A stretch of DNA of 64,000 nt from Hydractinia symbiolongicarpus. Its lineage: Eukaryota; Cnidaria; Hydrozoa; Anthoathecata; Hydractiniidae. Where the stretch lies: contig NC_079877.1 in assembly GCF_029227915.1 (NCBI RefSeq), positions 34,623,851 to 34,687,850 of the forward strand, in the 5' to 3' direction. Position numbers and translations under genes: made by a program. Shown one piece after another: positions 28,532-44,460 of this stretch. Position 1 is the stretch's first letter. The number at the start of each line of letters is the position of its first letter. The notes beneath the pieces were generated by a model that saw nothing but the letters and a program-made list of their open reading frames with translations, was not told where the DNA came from and did not search any database.

Positions 28532-31500
28532 TGTGACGCAACCGTTGTAACTCAAACGGATTGACACCGTTAGAAAGTCAATGAAATGGAGTTTTCGAAA
28601 CTGTCTCTATATCTTTAGCGCGCGCTAACGGCTATTATTGGTCCGACAGTAAAATTGACTTATTTATCTAAATATTTAAATGAATCACTACCACAGGGTC
28701 CAGTGTAATCGCTGAGTTCCTACAATCATGTCAAATTAAGAAGAATGTCATTTCTTGGAGAACAATTAGCTCATTCATCACATTAATAAGGTCACAGTCC
28801 AGAATAAGTTCAATTAATTCCCACAGTCAATCGTTTCACTGTTAAAACCAATACAACTTAGTAATATCGGAAGAAAATCACTAGATACATGTTGGTACGA
28901 ATATGTGACGCAACCGTTGTAACTCAAACGGACTGATACAGTTAGAACGTCATTGAAATGTAGTTTTTGAAACTGTCGCAATTTTTTAGCGCGCGATAAC
29001 GGCTAGGATTGGTCCCACAGTAAAAAATGACTTATTTATCTAAGTTTTTAAATGAAGCGCTTTCACTGCGCCAAGTGTAATCGCTGAGTTCCAACAATCA
29101 TGTCAAAATAAGAAGAATGTTTTTTCTTGCAGTCCAGTTGGCTCACTTATCACATTTATAAGGTCACAGGCCAAAGCTAGCTCAATTAAGCTCCACAGTC
29201 AATCATTTCATTGTTAAAAGCGATATAACTTAGTAATGTCGGAAAAAAATCACTAAATACATGTTGGTGCGAATGTGTGACGCAACCGTTGTAACTCAAA
29301 CGGATTGACACCGTTGGAAAGTCAATGAAATGGAGTTTTCGAAACTGTCTCTATATCTTTAGCGCGCGCTAACGGCTATTATTGGTCCCACAGTAAAATT
29401 GACTTATTTATCTAAATATTTAAATGAATCACTACCACAGGGTCCAGTGTAATCGCTGAGTTCCTACAATCATGTCAAATTAAGAAGAATGTCATTTCTT
29501 GGAGAACAATTAGCTCATTCATCACATTTATAAGGTCACAGTCCAGAATCAGTTCAAATAAGTCCCACAGTCAATCGTTTCACTTTTAAAAGCGATACAA
29601 CTTAGTAATATCGGAAAAAAATCACTAAATACATGTTGGTACGAATATGTGACGACACCGTTGTAACTCAAACGGATTGACACCGTTAGAAAGTCAATGA
29701 AATGTAGTTTTTGAAACTGTCTCTATTTCTTCAGCGCGCGCTAACGGCTAGGACTGGTCCCACAGTAAAAAATGACTGATTTATCTTAATTTTTAAATAA
29801 AGCGCTACCACAGCGCCCAGTGTAATCGCTGAGTTCCAACAATCATGTCAAATTAAGAAGAATATTATTTCTTGTAGTCAAAATTGCTCATTTATCTTAT
29901 TATAAGATCAAAATCCAAAATCAGTTCAATTAAGTCCCACAGTCAATCGTTTCACTGTTGAAAGCGATACAACTTAGTAATACCGGAAGAAAATCAATAA
30001 ATACATGTTGGTGCGAATATGTGACGACACCGTTGCAACTCAAACGGATTAAAACTGTTAGAAAGTCAATGAAATGTAGTTTTTGAAACTGTCTCTATTT
30101 CTTCAGCGCGAACTAACGACTAGGATTCGTCCCCCAGTAAAAAATGACTTATTTATCTTAATTTTTAAATAAAGCGCAACCACAGCGCCCAGTGTAATCG
30201 CTGAGTTCCAGCAATCATGTAAAATTAAGAAGAATGTCATTTCTTAGAGTCCAATTTTCTCACTTATCACATTTATAAGGTCACAGGCCAAAGCTAGCTC
30301 AATTAAGCTCCACAGTCAATCATTTCATTGTTAAAAGCGATATAACTTAGTAATGTCGGAAAAAAATCACTAAATACATGTTGGTACGAATGTGTGACGC
30401 AACCGTTGTAACTCAAACGGATTGACACCGTTAGAAAGTCAATGAAATGGAGTTTTCGAAACTGTCTCTATATCTTTAGCGCGCGCTAACGGCTATTATT
30501 GGTCCCACAGTAAAATTGACTTATTTATCTAAATATTTAAATGAATCACTACCACAGGGTCCAGTGTAATCGCTGAGTTCCTACAATCATGTCAACCTAA
30601 GAAGAATGTCATTTTTTGGAGAACAATTAGCTCATTCATCACATTTATAAGGTCACAGTCCAGAATCAGTTGAAATAAGTCCCACAGTCAATCGATTCAC
30701 TTTTAAAAGCGATACAACTTAGTAATATCGGAAAAAAATCACTAAATACATGTTGGTACGAATATGTGACGACACCGTTGTAACTCAAACGGATTGACAC
30801 CGTTAGAAAGTCAATGAAATGTAGTTTTTGAAACTGTCTCTATTTCTTCAGCGCGCGCTAACGGCTAGGACTGGTCCCACAGTAAAAAATGACTGATTTA
30901 TCTTAATTTTTAAATAAAGCGCTACCACAGCGCCCAGTGTAATCGCTGAGTTCCAACAATCATGTCAAAATAAGAAGAATGTTTTTTCTTGCAGTCCAGT
31001 TGGCTCACTTATCACATTTATAAGGTCACAGGCCAAAGCTAGCTCAATTAAGCTCCACAGTCAATCATTTCATTGTTAAAAGCGATATAACTTAGTAATG
31101 TCGGAAAAAAATCACTAAATACATGTTGGTGCGAATGTGTGACGCAACCGTTGTAACTCAAACGGATTGACACCGTTGGAAAGTCAATGAAATGGAGTTT
31201 TCGAAACTGTCTCTATATCTTTAGCGCGCGCTAACGGCTATTATTGGTCCCACAGTAAAATTGACTTATTTATCTAAATATTTAAATGAATCACTACCAC
31301 AGGGTCCAGTGTAATCGCTGAGTTCCTACAATCATGTCAAATTAAGAAGAATGTCATTTCTTGGAGAACAATTAGCTCATTCATCACATTTATAAGGTCA
31401 CAGTCCAGAATCAGTTCAAATAAGTCCCACAGTCAATCGTTTCACTGTTGAAAGCGATACAACTTAGTAATACCGGAAGAAAATCAATAAATACATGTTG

Positions 31501-34490
31501 GTACGAATATGTGACGACACCGTTGTAACTCAAACGGATTGACACCGTTAGAAAGTCAATGAAATGTAGTTTTTGAAACTGTCTCTATTTCTTCAGCGCG
31601 CGCTAACGGCTAGGACTGGTCCCACAGTAAAAAATGACTGATTTATCTTAATTTTTAAATAAAGCGCTACCACAGCGCCCAGTGTAATCGCTGAGTTCCA
31701 ACAATCATGTCAAATTAAGAAGAATATTATTTCTTGTAGTCAAAATTGCTCATTTATCTTATTATAAGATCAAAATCCAAAATCAGTTCAATTAAGTCCC
31801 ACAGTCAATCGTTTCACTGTTGAAAGCGATACAACTTAGTAATACCGGAAGAAAATCAATAAATACATGTTGGTGCGAATATGTGACGACACCGTTGCAA
31901 CTCAAACGGATTAAAACTGTTAGAAAGTCAATGAAATGTAGTTTTTGAAACTGTCTCTATTTCTTCAGCGCGAACTAACGACTAGGATTCGTCCCCCAGT
32001 AAAAAATGACTTATTTATCTTAATTTTTAAATAAAGCGCAACCACAGCGCCCAGTGTAATCGCTGAGTTCCAGCAATCATGTAAAATTAAGAAGAATGTC
32101 ATTTCTTAGAGTCCAATTTTCTCACTTATCACATTTATAAGGTCACAGGCCAAAGCTAGCTCAATTAAGCTCCACAGTCAATCATTTCATTGTTAAAAGC
32201 GATATAACTTAGTAATGTCGGAAAAAAATCACTAAATACATGTTGGTGCGAATGTGTGACGCAACCGTTGTAACTCAAACGGATTGACACCGTTGGAAAG
32301 TCAATGAAATGGAGTTTTCGAAACTGTCTCTATATCTTTAGCGCGCGCTAACGGCTATTATTGGTCCCACAGTAAAATTGACTTATTTATCTAAATATTT
32401 AAATGAATCACTACCACAGGGTCCAGTGTAATCGCTGAGTTCCTACAATCATGTCAAATTAAGAAGAATGTCATTTCTTGGAGAACAATTAGCTCATTCA
32501 TCACATTTATAAGGTCACAGTCCAGAATCAGTTCAAATAGGTCCCACAGTCAATCGTTTCACTTTTAAAAGCGATACAACTTAGTAATATCGGAAAAAAA
32601 TCACTAAATACATGTTGGTACGAATATGTGACGACACCGTTGTAACTCAAACGGATTGACACCGTTAGAAAGTCAATGAAATGTAGTTTTTGAAACTGTC
32701 TCTATTTCTTCAGCGCGCGCTAACGGCTAGGACTGGTCCCACAGTAAAAAATGACTGATTTATCTTAATTTTTAAATAAAGCGCTACCACAGCGCCCAGT
32801 GTAATCGCTGAGTTCCAACAATCATGTCAAATTAAGAAGAATATTATTTCTTGTAGTCAAAATTGCTCATTTATCTTATTATAAGATCAAAATCCAAAAT
32901 CAGTTCAATTAAGTCCCACAGTCAATCGTTTCACTGTTGAAAGCGATACAACTTAGTAATACCGGAAGAAAATCAATAAATACATGTTGGTGCGAATATG
33001 TGACGACACCGTTGCAACTCAAACGGATTAAAACTGTTAGAAAGTCAATGAAATGTAGTTTTTGAAACTGTCTCTATTTCTTCAGCGCGAACTAACGACT
33101 AGGATTCGTCCCCCAGTAAAAAATGACTTATTTATCTTAATTTTTAAATAAAGCGCAACCACAGCGCCCAGTGTAATCGCTGAGTTCCAGCAATCATGTA
33201 AAATTAAGAAGAATGTCATTTCTTAGAGTCCAATTTTCTCACTTATCACATTTATAAGGTCACAGGCCAAAGCTAGCTCAATTAAGCTCCACAGTCAATC
33301 ATTTCATTGTTAAAAGCGATATAACTTAGTAATGTCGGAAAAAAATCACTAAATACATGTTGGTACGAATGTGTGACGCAACCGTTGTAACTCAAACGGA
33401 TTGACACCGTTAGAAAGTCAATGAAATGGAGTTTTCGAAACTGTCTCTATATCTTTAGCGCGCGCTAACGGCTATTATTGGTCCCACAGTAAAATTGACT
33501 TATTTATCTAAATATTTAAATGAATCACTACCACAGGGTCCAGTGTAATCGCTGAGTTCCTACAATCATGTCAACCTAAGAAGAATGTCATTTTTTGGAG
33601 AACAATTAGCTCATTCATCACATTTATAAGGTCACAGTCCAGAATCAGTTGAAATAAGTCCCACAGTCAATCGATTCACTTTTAAAAGCGATACAACTTA
33701 GTAATATCGGAAAAAAATCACTAAATACATGTTGGTACGAATATGTGACGACACCGTTGTAACTCAAACGGATTGACACCGTTAGAAAGTCAATGAAATG
33801 TAGTTTTTGAAACTGTCTCTATTTCTTCAGCGCGCGCTAACGGCTAGGACTGGTCCCACAGTAAAAAATGACTGATTTATCTTAATTTTTAAATAAAGCG
33901 CTACCACAGCGCCCAGTGTAATCGCTGAGTTCCAACAATCATGTCAAATTAAGAAGAATATTATTTCTTGTAGTCAAAAATGCTCATTTATCTTATTATA
34001 AGGTCAAAATCCAAAATCAGTTCAATTAAGTCCCACAGTCAATCGTTTCACTGTTGAAAGCGATACAACTTAGTAATACCGGAAGAAAATCAATAAATAC
34101 ATGTTGGTGCGAATATGTGACGACACCGTTGCAACTCAAACGGATTAAAACTGTTAGAAAGTCAATGAAATGTAGTTTTTGAAACTGTCTCTATTTCTTC
34201 AGCGCGAACTAACGACTGGGATTCGTCCCCCAGTAAAAAATGACTTATTTATCTTAATTTTTAAATAAAGCGCAACCACAGCGCCCAGTGTAATCGCTGA
34301 GTTCCAGCAATCATGTAAAATTAAGAAGAATGTCATTTCTTAGAGTCCAATTTTCTCACTTATAACATTTATAAGGTCACAGTCCAAAATCAGTTCAATT
34401 AAGTCCCACAGTCAATCCTTTCACTGTTAAAAGCGATGCTAACTAGTAATATGAGAAAAATCTCGCTAAATACATGTTGGTACAAGTATG
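28532..34490. repeat. Higher-order repeat alternating 2- and 3-monomer units
   Basis: A monomer type with GGAGTTTTCGAAACTG and CTATTATTGGTCC begins at 28532, 29276, 30393, 31138, 32255 and 33372. The spacings are 744, 1117, 745, 1117 and 1117 bases. Copies are almost identical across units, so this is the most recently homogenised part of the array. Confidence 0.85.
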
Positions 34491-37400
34491 TGTCCCAACC
34501 GTTGTAACTCAAACGGACTGACACCGTTAGAACGTCATTGAAATGTAGTCTTTGAAACTGTCGCTATTTTTTCAGCGCGCGACAACGGCTACGATTGGTC
34601 CCACAGTAAAGAATGACTTATTTATCTAAATTTTTAAATGAAGCGCTACCACAGCGCCCAATGTGATCGCTAAGTTCCGGCATTCACGTCAAATTAAGAA
34701 GAATGTGATTTCTTGGAGTCCAATTGTCTCATTTATCACATTTATCAGGTCATAGTTCAAAGTTAGTTGAATTAATTCCCACAGTCAATCGTTTCACTGT
34801 TAAAACCAATACAACTTAGTAATATCGGAAGAAAATCACTAGATACATGTTGGTACGAATATGTGACGCAACCGTTGTAACTCAAACGGACTGATACAGT
34901 TAGAACGTCATTGAAATGTAGTTTTTGAAACTGTCGCAATTTTTCAGCGCGCGATAACGGCTAGGATTGGTCCCACAGTAAAAAGTGACTTATTTATCTA
35001 AGTTTTTAAATGAAGCGCTTCCACTGCGCCAAGTGTAATCGCTGAGTTCCAACAATCATGTCAAAATAAGAAGAATGTTATTTCTTGGAGTCCAGTTGGC
35101 TCACTTATCACATTTATAAGGTCACAGGCCAAAGCTAGCTCAATTAAGCTCCACAGTCAATCATTTCATTGTTAAAAGCGATATAACTTAGTAACATCGG
35201 AAAAAAATCACTAAATACATGTTGGTACGAATGTGTGACGAAACCGTTGTAACTCAAACGGATTGACACCGTTAGAAAATCAATGAAATTAAGTTTTTGA
35301 AACTGTCTCTATATCTTTAGCGCGCGCTAACGGCTATTATTGGTCCCACAGTAAAATTGACTTATTTATCTAAATTTTTAAATCAATCACTACCACAGGG
35401 TCCAGTGTAATCGCTGAGTTCCTACAATCATGTCAAATTAAGAAGAATGTCATTTCTTGTAGTCAAAATGACTCATTTATCACATTTATAAGGTCAAAGT
35501 CCAAAATCAGTTCAATTAAGTCCCACAGTCAATCGTTTCACTGTTGAAAGCGATACAACTTAGTAATATCGGAAAAAAATCACTAAATACATGTTGGTAC
35601 AAGTATGTGACCCAACCGTTCTAACTCAAACGGACTGACACCGTTAGCACGTCATTGAAATGTAGGTTTTGAAACTGTCGCTAATTTTTCAGCGCGCGAC
35701 AACGGCTAGGATTGGTCCCACAGTAAAGAATGACTTATTTATCTAAATTTTTAAATGAAGCGCTACCACAACGCCCAATGTAATCGCTAAGTTCCGGCAT
35801 TCACGTCAAATTAAGAAGAATGTTATTTCTTGGAGTCCAATTGTCTCATTTATCACATTTATCAAGTCACAGTCCAAAGTTAGTTGAATTAATTCCCACA
35901 GTCAATCGTTTCACTGTTAAAACCAATACAACTTAGTAATATCGGAAGAAAATCACTAGATACATGTTGGTACGAATATGTGACGCAACCGTTGTAACTC
36001 AAACGGACTGATACAGTTAGAACGTCATTGAAATGTAGTTTTTGAAACTGTCACAATTTTTCAGCGCGCGATAACGGCTAGGATTGGTCGCACAGTAAAA
36101 AATGACTTATTTATCTAAGTTTTTAAATGAAGCGCTTCCACTGCGCCAAGTGTAATCACTGAGTTCCAACAATCATGTCAAAATAAGAAGAATGTTATTT
36201 TTCGGGGTCCAGTTGGCCCACTTATCACATTTATAAGGTCACAGGCCAAAGCTAGCTCAATTAAGCTCCACAGTCAATCATTTCATTGTTAAAAGCGATA
36301 TAACTTAGTAATATCGGAGAAATGTCACTAAATACATGTTGTACGAATATGTGACGCAACCGTTGTAACTCAAACGGATTAATACCGCCAAAAAACCAAT
36401 TAAATGTAGTTTTTGAGAATGCCTCTATTTCTTCAGCGCGCGCTAACGGCTAGGATTGGTCCCACAGTAAAAAATGACTTATTTATCTGAATTTTTAAAT
36501 AAAGCGCTACCACAGCGCCCAGTGTAATCGCTGAGTTCCAGCAATCATGTCAAATTAAGAAGAATGTTATTTCTTGTAGTCAAAATTGCTCATTTATCAC
36601 ATTTATAAGGTCAAAGTCCAAAATCAGTTCAATTAAGTCCCACAGTCAATCATTTCACTGTTGAAAGCGATACAACTTAGTAATACCGGAAGAAAATCAC
36701 TAAATACTTGTTGGTACGGATATGTGACGCAACCGTTGTAACTCAAACGGAATGATACTGTTAGAACGTCATTGAATTGTAGTTTGTGAAACAGTCGCTA
36801 TTTTTTCAGCGCGCGACAACGGCTACGATTGGTCTCACAGTAAAGAATGACTTATTTATCTAAATTTTTAAATGAAGCGCTACCACAGCGCCCAATGTAA
36901 TCGCTAAGTTCCGGCATTCACGTCAAATTAGGAAGAATGTTATTTCTTGGAGTCCAATTGTCTTATTTATCACATTTATCAAGTCACAGTCCAAAGTTAG
37001 TTGAATTAATTCCCACAGTCAATCGTTTCACTGTTAAAACCGATATAACTTAGTAATATCGGAGAAATGTCACTAAATACATGTTGTACGAATATGTGAC
37101 GCAACCGTTGTAACTCAAACGGATTAATACCGCCAAAAAACCAAATAAATGTAGTTTTTGAGAATGCCTCTATTTCTTCAGCGCGCGCTAACGGCTAGGA
37201 TTGGTCCCACAGTAAAAAATGACTTATTTATCTGAATTTTTAAATAAAGCGCTACCACAGCGCCCAGTGTAATCGCTGAGTTCCAGCAATCATGTCAAAT
37301 TAAGAAGAATGTTATTTCTTGTAGTCAAAATTGCTCATTTATCACATTTATAAGGTCAAAGTCTAAAATCAGTTCAATTAAGTCCCACAGTCAATCGTTT

Positions 37401-38199
37401 CACTGTTGAAAGCGATACAACTTAGTAATACCGGAAGAAAATCACTAAATACATGTTGGTGCGAATATGTGACGCAACCGTTGCAACTCAAACGGATTAA
37501 AACTGTTAGAAGGTCAATGAAATGTAGTTTTTGAAACTGTCTCTATTTCTTCAGCGCGAACTAACGACTAGGATTCGTCCCACAGTAAAAAATGACTTAT
37601 TTATCTTAATTTTTAAATAAAGCGCAACCACAGCGCCCAGTGTAACCGCTGAGTTCCAGCAATCATGTAAAATTAAGAAGAATGTCATTTCTTAGAGTCC
37701 AATTTTCTCACTTATAACATTTATAAGGTCACAATCCAAAATCAGTTCAATTAAGTCCCACAGTCAATCGTTTCACTGTTAAAAGCGATGCTAACTAGTA
37801 ATATGAGAAAAATATCGCTAAATACATGTTGGTACAAATATGTGTCCCAACCGTTGTAACTCAAACGGACTGACACCGTTAGAACGTCATTGAAATGTAG
37901 TTTTTGAAACTGTCGCTATTTTTTCAGCGCGCGACAACGGCTACGATTGGTCCCACAGTAAAGAATGACTTATTTATCTAAATTTTTAAATGAAGCGCTA
38001 CCACAGCGCCCAGGGTAATCGCTGAGTTCCAGCAATTATTTCAAATTAAAAAGAATGTTATTTCTTGTATTTAAAATTGCTCATTCATCACATTTATGAT
38101 GTCAAAGTCCAAAATCAGTTCATATAAGTCCCACAGTCAATCATTTCACTGTTGAAAGCGATACAACTTAGTAATATCGGAAAAAAATCACTAAATACA

Positions 38200-41100
38200 T
38201 GTTGGTACGAATATGTGACGACACCGTTGTAACTCAAACGGATTGACACCGTTAGAAAGTCAATGAAATGTAGTTTTTGAAACTGTCTCTATTTCTTCAG
38301 CGCGCGCTAACGGCTAGGACTGGTCCCACAGTAAAAAATGACTGATTTATCTTAATTTTTAAATAAAGCGCTACCACAGCGCCCAGTGTAATCGCTGAGT
38401 TCCAACAATCATGTCAAATTAAGAAGAATATTATTTCTTGTAGTCAAAATTGCTCATTTATCTTATTATAAGATCAAAATCCAAAATCAGTTCAATTAAG
38501 TCCCACAGTCAATCGTTTCACTGTTGAAAGCGATACAACTTAGTAATACCGGAAGAAAATCAATAAATACATGTTGGTGCGAATATGTGACGACACCGTT
38601 GCAACTCAAACGGATTAAAACTGTTAGAAAGTCAATGAAATGTAGTTTTTGAAACTGTCTCTATTTCTTCAGCGCGAACTAACGACTAGGATTCGTCCCC
38701 CAGTAAAAAATGACTTATTTATCTTAATTTTTAAATAAAGCGCAACCACAGCGCCCAGTGTAATCGCTGAGTTCCAGCAATCATGTAAAATTAAGAAGAA
38801 TGTCATTTCTTAGAGTCCAATTTTCTCACTTATCACATTTATAAGGTCACAGGCCAAAGCTAGCTCAATTAAGCTCCACAGTCAATCATTTCATTGTTAA
38901 AAGCGATATAACTTAGTAATGTCGGAAAAAAATCACTAAATACATGTTGGTACGAATGTGTGACGCAACCGTTGTAACTCAAACGGATTGACACCGTTAG
39001 AAAGTCAATGAAATGGAGTTTTCGAAACTGTCTCTATATCTTTAGCGCGCGCTAACGGCTATTATTGGTCCCACAGTAAAATTGACTTATTTATCTAAAT
39101 ATTTAAATGAATAACTACCACAGGGTCCAGTGTAATCGCTGAGTTCCTACAATCATGTCAAATTAAGAAGAATGTCATTTCTTGGAGAACAATTAGCTCA
39201 TTCATCACATTTATAAGGTCACAGTCCAGAATCAGTTCAAATAAGTCCCACAGTCAATCGATTCACTTTTAAAAGCGATACAACTTAGTAATATCGGAAA
39301 AAAATCACTAAATACATGTTGGTACGAATATGTGACGACACCGTTGTAACTCAAACGGATTGACACCGTTAGAAAGTCAATGAAATGTAGTTTTTGAAAC
39401 TGTCTCTATTTCTTCAGCGCGCGCTAACGGCTAGGACTGGTCCCACAGTAAAAAATGACTGATTTATCTTAATTTTTAAATAAAGCGCTACCACAGCGCC
39501 CAGTGTAATCGCTGAGTTCCAACAATCATGTCAAATTAAGAAGAATATTATTTCTTGTAGTCAAAAATGCTCATTTATCTTATTATAAGGTCAAAATCCA
39601 AAATCAGTTCAATTAAGTCCCACAGTCAATCGTTTCACTGTTGAAAGCGATACAACTTAGTAATACCGGAAGAAAATCAATAAATACATGTTGGTGCGAA
39701 TATGTGACGACACCGTTGCAACTCAAACGGATTAAAACTGTTAGAAAGTCAATGAAATGTAGTTTTTGAAACTGTCTCTATTTCTTCAGCGCGAACTAAC
39801 GACTGGGATTCGTCCCCCAGTAAAAAATGACTTATTTATCTTAATTTTTAAATAAAGCGCAACCACAGCGCCCAGTGTAATCGCTGAGTTCCAGCAATCA
39901 TGTAAAATTAAGAAGAATGTCATTTCTTAGAGTCCAATTTTCTCACTTATAACATTTATAAGGTCACAGTCCAAAATCAGTTCAATTAAGTCCCACAGTC
40001 AATCCTTTCACTGTTAAAAGCGATGCTAACTATTAATATGAGAAAAATCTCGCTAAATACATGTTGGTACAAATATGTGTCCCAACCGTTGTAACTCAAA
40101 CGGACTGACACCGTTAGAACGTCATTGAAATGTAGTCTTTGAAACTGTCGCTATTTTTTCAGCGCGCAACAACGGCTACGATTGGTCCCACAGTAAAGAA
40201 TGACTTATTTATCTAAATTTTTAAATGAAGCGCTACCACAGCGCCCAATGTGATCGCTAAGTTCCGGCATTCACGTCAAATTAAGAAGAATGTGATTTCT
40301 TGGACTCCAATTGTCTCATTTATCACATTTATCAGGTCATAGTTCAAAGTTAGTTGAATTAATTCCCACAGTCAATCGTTTCACTGTTAAAACCAATACA
40401 ACTTAGTAATATCGGAAGAAAATCACTAGATACATGTTGGTACGAATATGTGACGCAACCGTTGTAACTCAAACGGACTGATACAGTTAGAACGTCATTG
40501 AAATGTAGTTTTTGAAACTGTCGCAATTTTTCAGCGCGCGATAACGGCTAGGATTGGTCCCACAGTAAAAAGTGACTTATTTATCTAAGTTTTTAAATGA
40601 AGCGCTTCCACTGCGCCAAGTGTAATCGCTGAGTTCCAACAATCATGTCAAAATAAGAAGAATGTTATTTCTTGGAGTCCAGTTGGCTCACTTATCACAT
40701 TTATAAGGTCACAGGCCAAAGCTAGCTCAATTAAGCTCCACAGTCAATCATTTCATTGTTAAAAGCGATATAACTTAGTAACATCGGAAAAAAATCACTA
40801 AATACATGTTGGTACGAATGTGTGACGAAACCGTTGTAACTCAAACGGATTGACACCGTTAGAAAATCAATGAAATTAAGTTTTTGAAACTGTCTCTATA
40901 TCTTTAGCGCGCGCTAACGGCTATTATTGGTCCCACAGTAAAATTGACTTATTTATCTAAATTTTTAAATGAATCACTACCACAGGGTCCAGTGTAATCG
41001 CTGAGTTCCTACAATCATGTCAAATTAAGAAGAATGTCATTTCTTGTAGTCAAAATGACTCATTTATCACATTTATAAGGTCAAAGTCCAAAATCAGTTC

Positions 41101-44100
41101 AATTAAGTCCCACAGTCAATCGTTTCACTGTTGAAAGCGATACAACTTAGTAATATCGGAAAAAAATCACTAAATACATGTTGGTACAAGTATGTGACCC
41201 AACCGTTCTAACTCAAACGGACTGACACCGTTAGAACGTCATTGAAATGTAGGTTTTGAAACTGTCGCTATTTTTTCAGCGCGCGACAACGGCTAGGATT
41301 GGTCCCACAGTAAAGAATGACTTATTTATCTAAATTTTTAAATGAAGCGCTACCACAGCGCCCAATGTAATCGCTAAGTTCCGGCATTCACGTCAAATTA
41401 AGAAGAATGTTATTTCTTGGAGTCCAATTGTCTCATTTATCACATTTATCAGGTCATAGTTCAAAGTTAGTTGAATTAATTCCCACAGTCAATCGTTTCA
41501 CTGTTAAAACCAATACAACTTAGTAATATCGGAAGAAAATCACTAGATACATGTTGGTACGAATATGTGACGCAACCGTTGTAACTCAAACGGACTGATA
41601 CAGTTAGAACGTCATTGAAATGTAGTTTTTGAAACTGTCGCAATTTTTCAGCGCGCGATAACGGCTAGGATTGGTCCCACAGTAAAAAGTGACTTATTTA
41701 TCTAAGTTTTTAAATGAAGCGCTTCCACTGCGCCAAGTGTAATCGCTGAGTTCCAACAATCATGTCAAAATAAGAAGAATGTTATTTCTTGGAGTCCAGT
41801 TGGCTCACTTATCACATTTATAAGGTCACAGGCCAAAGCTAGCTCAATTAAGCTCCACAGTCAATCATTTCATTGTTAAAAGCGATATAACTTAGTAACA
41901 TCGGAAAAAAATCACTAAATACATGTTGGTACGAATGTGTGACGAAACCGTTGTAACTCAAACGGATTGACACCGTTAGAAAATCAATGAAATTAAGTTT
42001 TTGAAACTGTCTCTATATCTTTAGCGCGCGCTAACGGCTATTATTGGTCCCACAGTAAAATTGACTTATTTATCTAAATTTTTAAATGAATCACTACCAC
42101 AGGGTCCAGTGTAATCGCTGAGTTCCTACAATCATGTCAAATTAAGAAGAATGTCATTTCTTGTAGTCAAAATGACTCATTTATCACATTTATAAGGTCA
42201 AAGTCCAAAATCAGTTCAATTAAGTCCCACAGTCAATCGTTTCACTGTTGAAAGCGATACAACTTAGTAATATCGGAAAAAAATCACTAAATACATGTTG
42301 GTACAAGTATGTGACCCAACCGTTCTAACTCAAACGGACTGACACCGTTAGAACGTCATTGAAATGTAGGTTTTGAAACTGTCGCTATTTTTTCAGCGCG
42401 CGACAACGGCTAGGATTGGTCCCACAGTAAAGAATGACTTATTTATCTAAATTTTTAAATGAAGCGCTACCACAGCGCCCAATGTAATCGCTAAGTTCCG
42501 GCATTCACGTCAAATTAAGAAGAATGTTATTTCTTGGAGTCCAATTGTCTCATTTATCACATTTATCAAGTCACAATCCAAAGTTAGTTGAATTAATTCC
42601 CACAGTCAATCGTTTCACTGTTAAAACCAATACAACTTAGTAATATCGGAAGAAAATCACTAGATACATGTTGGTACGAATATGTGACGCAACCGTTGTA
42701 ACTCAAACGGACTGATACAGTTAGAACGTCATTGAAATGTAGTTTTTGAAACTGTCACAATTTTTCAGCGCGCGATAACGGCTAGGATTGGTCGCACAGT
42801 AAAAAATGACTTATTTATCTAAGTTTTTAAATGAAGCGCTTCCACTGCGCCAAGTGTAATCGCTGAGTTCCAACAATCATGTCAAAATAAGAAGAATGTT
42901 ATTTTTTGGGGTCCAGTTGGCCCACTTATCACATTTATAAGGTCACAGGCCAAAGCTAGCTCAATTAAGCTCCACAGTCAATCATTTCATTGTTAAAAGC
43001 GATATAACTTAGTAATATCGGAGAAATGTCACTAAATACATGTTGTACGAATATGTGACGCAACCGTTGTAACTCAAACGGATTAATACCGCCAAAAAAC
43101 CAATTAAATGTAGTTTTTGAGAATGCCTCTATTTCTTCAGCGCGCGCTAACAGCTAGGATTGGTCCCACAGTAAAAAATGACTTATTTATCTGAATTTTT
43201 AAATAAAGCGCTACCACAGCGCCCAGTGTAATCGCTGAGTTCCAGCAATCATGTCAAATTAAGAAGAATGTTATTTCTTGTAGTCAAAATTGCTCATTTA
43301 TCACATTTATAAGGTCAAAGTCCAAAATCAGTTCAATTAAGTCCCACAGTCAATCATTTCACTGTTGAAAGCGATACAACTTAGTAATACCGGAAGAAAA
43401 TCACTAAATACTTGTTGGTACGGATATGTGACGCAACCGTTGTAACTCAAACGGAATGATACTGTTAGAACGTCATTGAATTGTAGTTTGTGAAACAGTC
43501 GCTATTTTTTCAGCGCGCGACAACGGCTACGATTGGTCTCACAGTAAAGAATGACTTATTTATCTAAATTTTTAAATGAAGCGCTACCACAGCGCCCAAT
43601 GTAATCGCTAAGTTCCGGCATTCACGTCAAATTAGGAAGAATGTTATTTCTTGGAGTCCAATTGTCTTATTTATCGCATTTATCAAGTCACAGTCCAAAG
43701 TTAGTTGAATTAATTCCCACAGTCAATCGTTTCACTGTTAAAACCAATATAACTTAGTAATATCGGAGAAATGTCACTAAATACATGTTGTACGAATATG
43801 TGACGCAACCGTTGTAACTCAAACGGATTAATACCGCCAAAAAACCAAATAAATGTAGTTTTTGAGAATGCCTCTATTTCTTCAGCGCGCGCTAACGGCT
43901 AGGATTGGTCCCACAGTAAAAAATGACTTATTTATCTGAATTTTTAAATAAAGCGCTACCACAGCGCCCAGTGTAATCGCTGAGTTCCAGCAATCATGTC
44001 AAATTAAGAAGAATGTTATTTCTTGTAGTCAAAATTGCTCATTTATCACATTTATAAGGTCAAAGTCTAAAATCAGTTCTATTAAGTCCCACAGTCAATC

Positions 44101-44460
44101 GTTTCACTGTTGAAAGCGATACAACTTAGTAATACCGGAAGAAAATCACTAAATACATGTTGGTGCGAATATGTGACGCAACCGTTGCAACTCAAACTGA
44201 TTAAAACTGTTAGAAGGTCAATGAAATGTAGTTTTTGAAACTGTCTCTATTTCTTCAGCGCGAACTAACGACTAGGATTCGTCCCACAGTAAAAAATGAC
44301 TTATTTATCTTAATTTTTAAATAAAGCGCAACCACAGCGCCCAGTGTAACCGCTGAGTTCCAGCAATCATGTAAAATTAAGAAGAATGTCATTTCTTAGA
44401 GTCCAATTTTCTCACTTATAACATTTATAAGGTCACAATCCAAAATCAGTTCAATTAAGT
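38200..44460. repeat. Large within-array duplication of the 32.6-37.7 kb block
   Basis: Sequence from about 32.6 to 35.86 kb reappears at an offset of 5587 bases; for example the rare variant GTCAATCCTTTC lies at 34411 and 39998. From about 35.86 kb the offset becomes about 6703 bases, for example AATGTCACTAAATACATG at 36321 and 43024. The change reflects an extra tandem copy of a 1117-bp, three-monomer block near 41.45-42.56 kb. The match fades near 44.47 kb, shortly before the transposon. Confidence 0.8.
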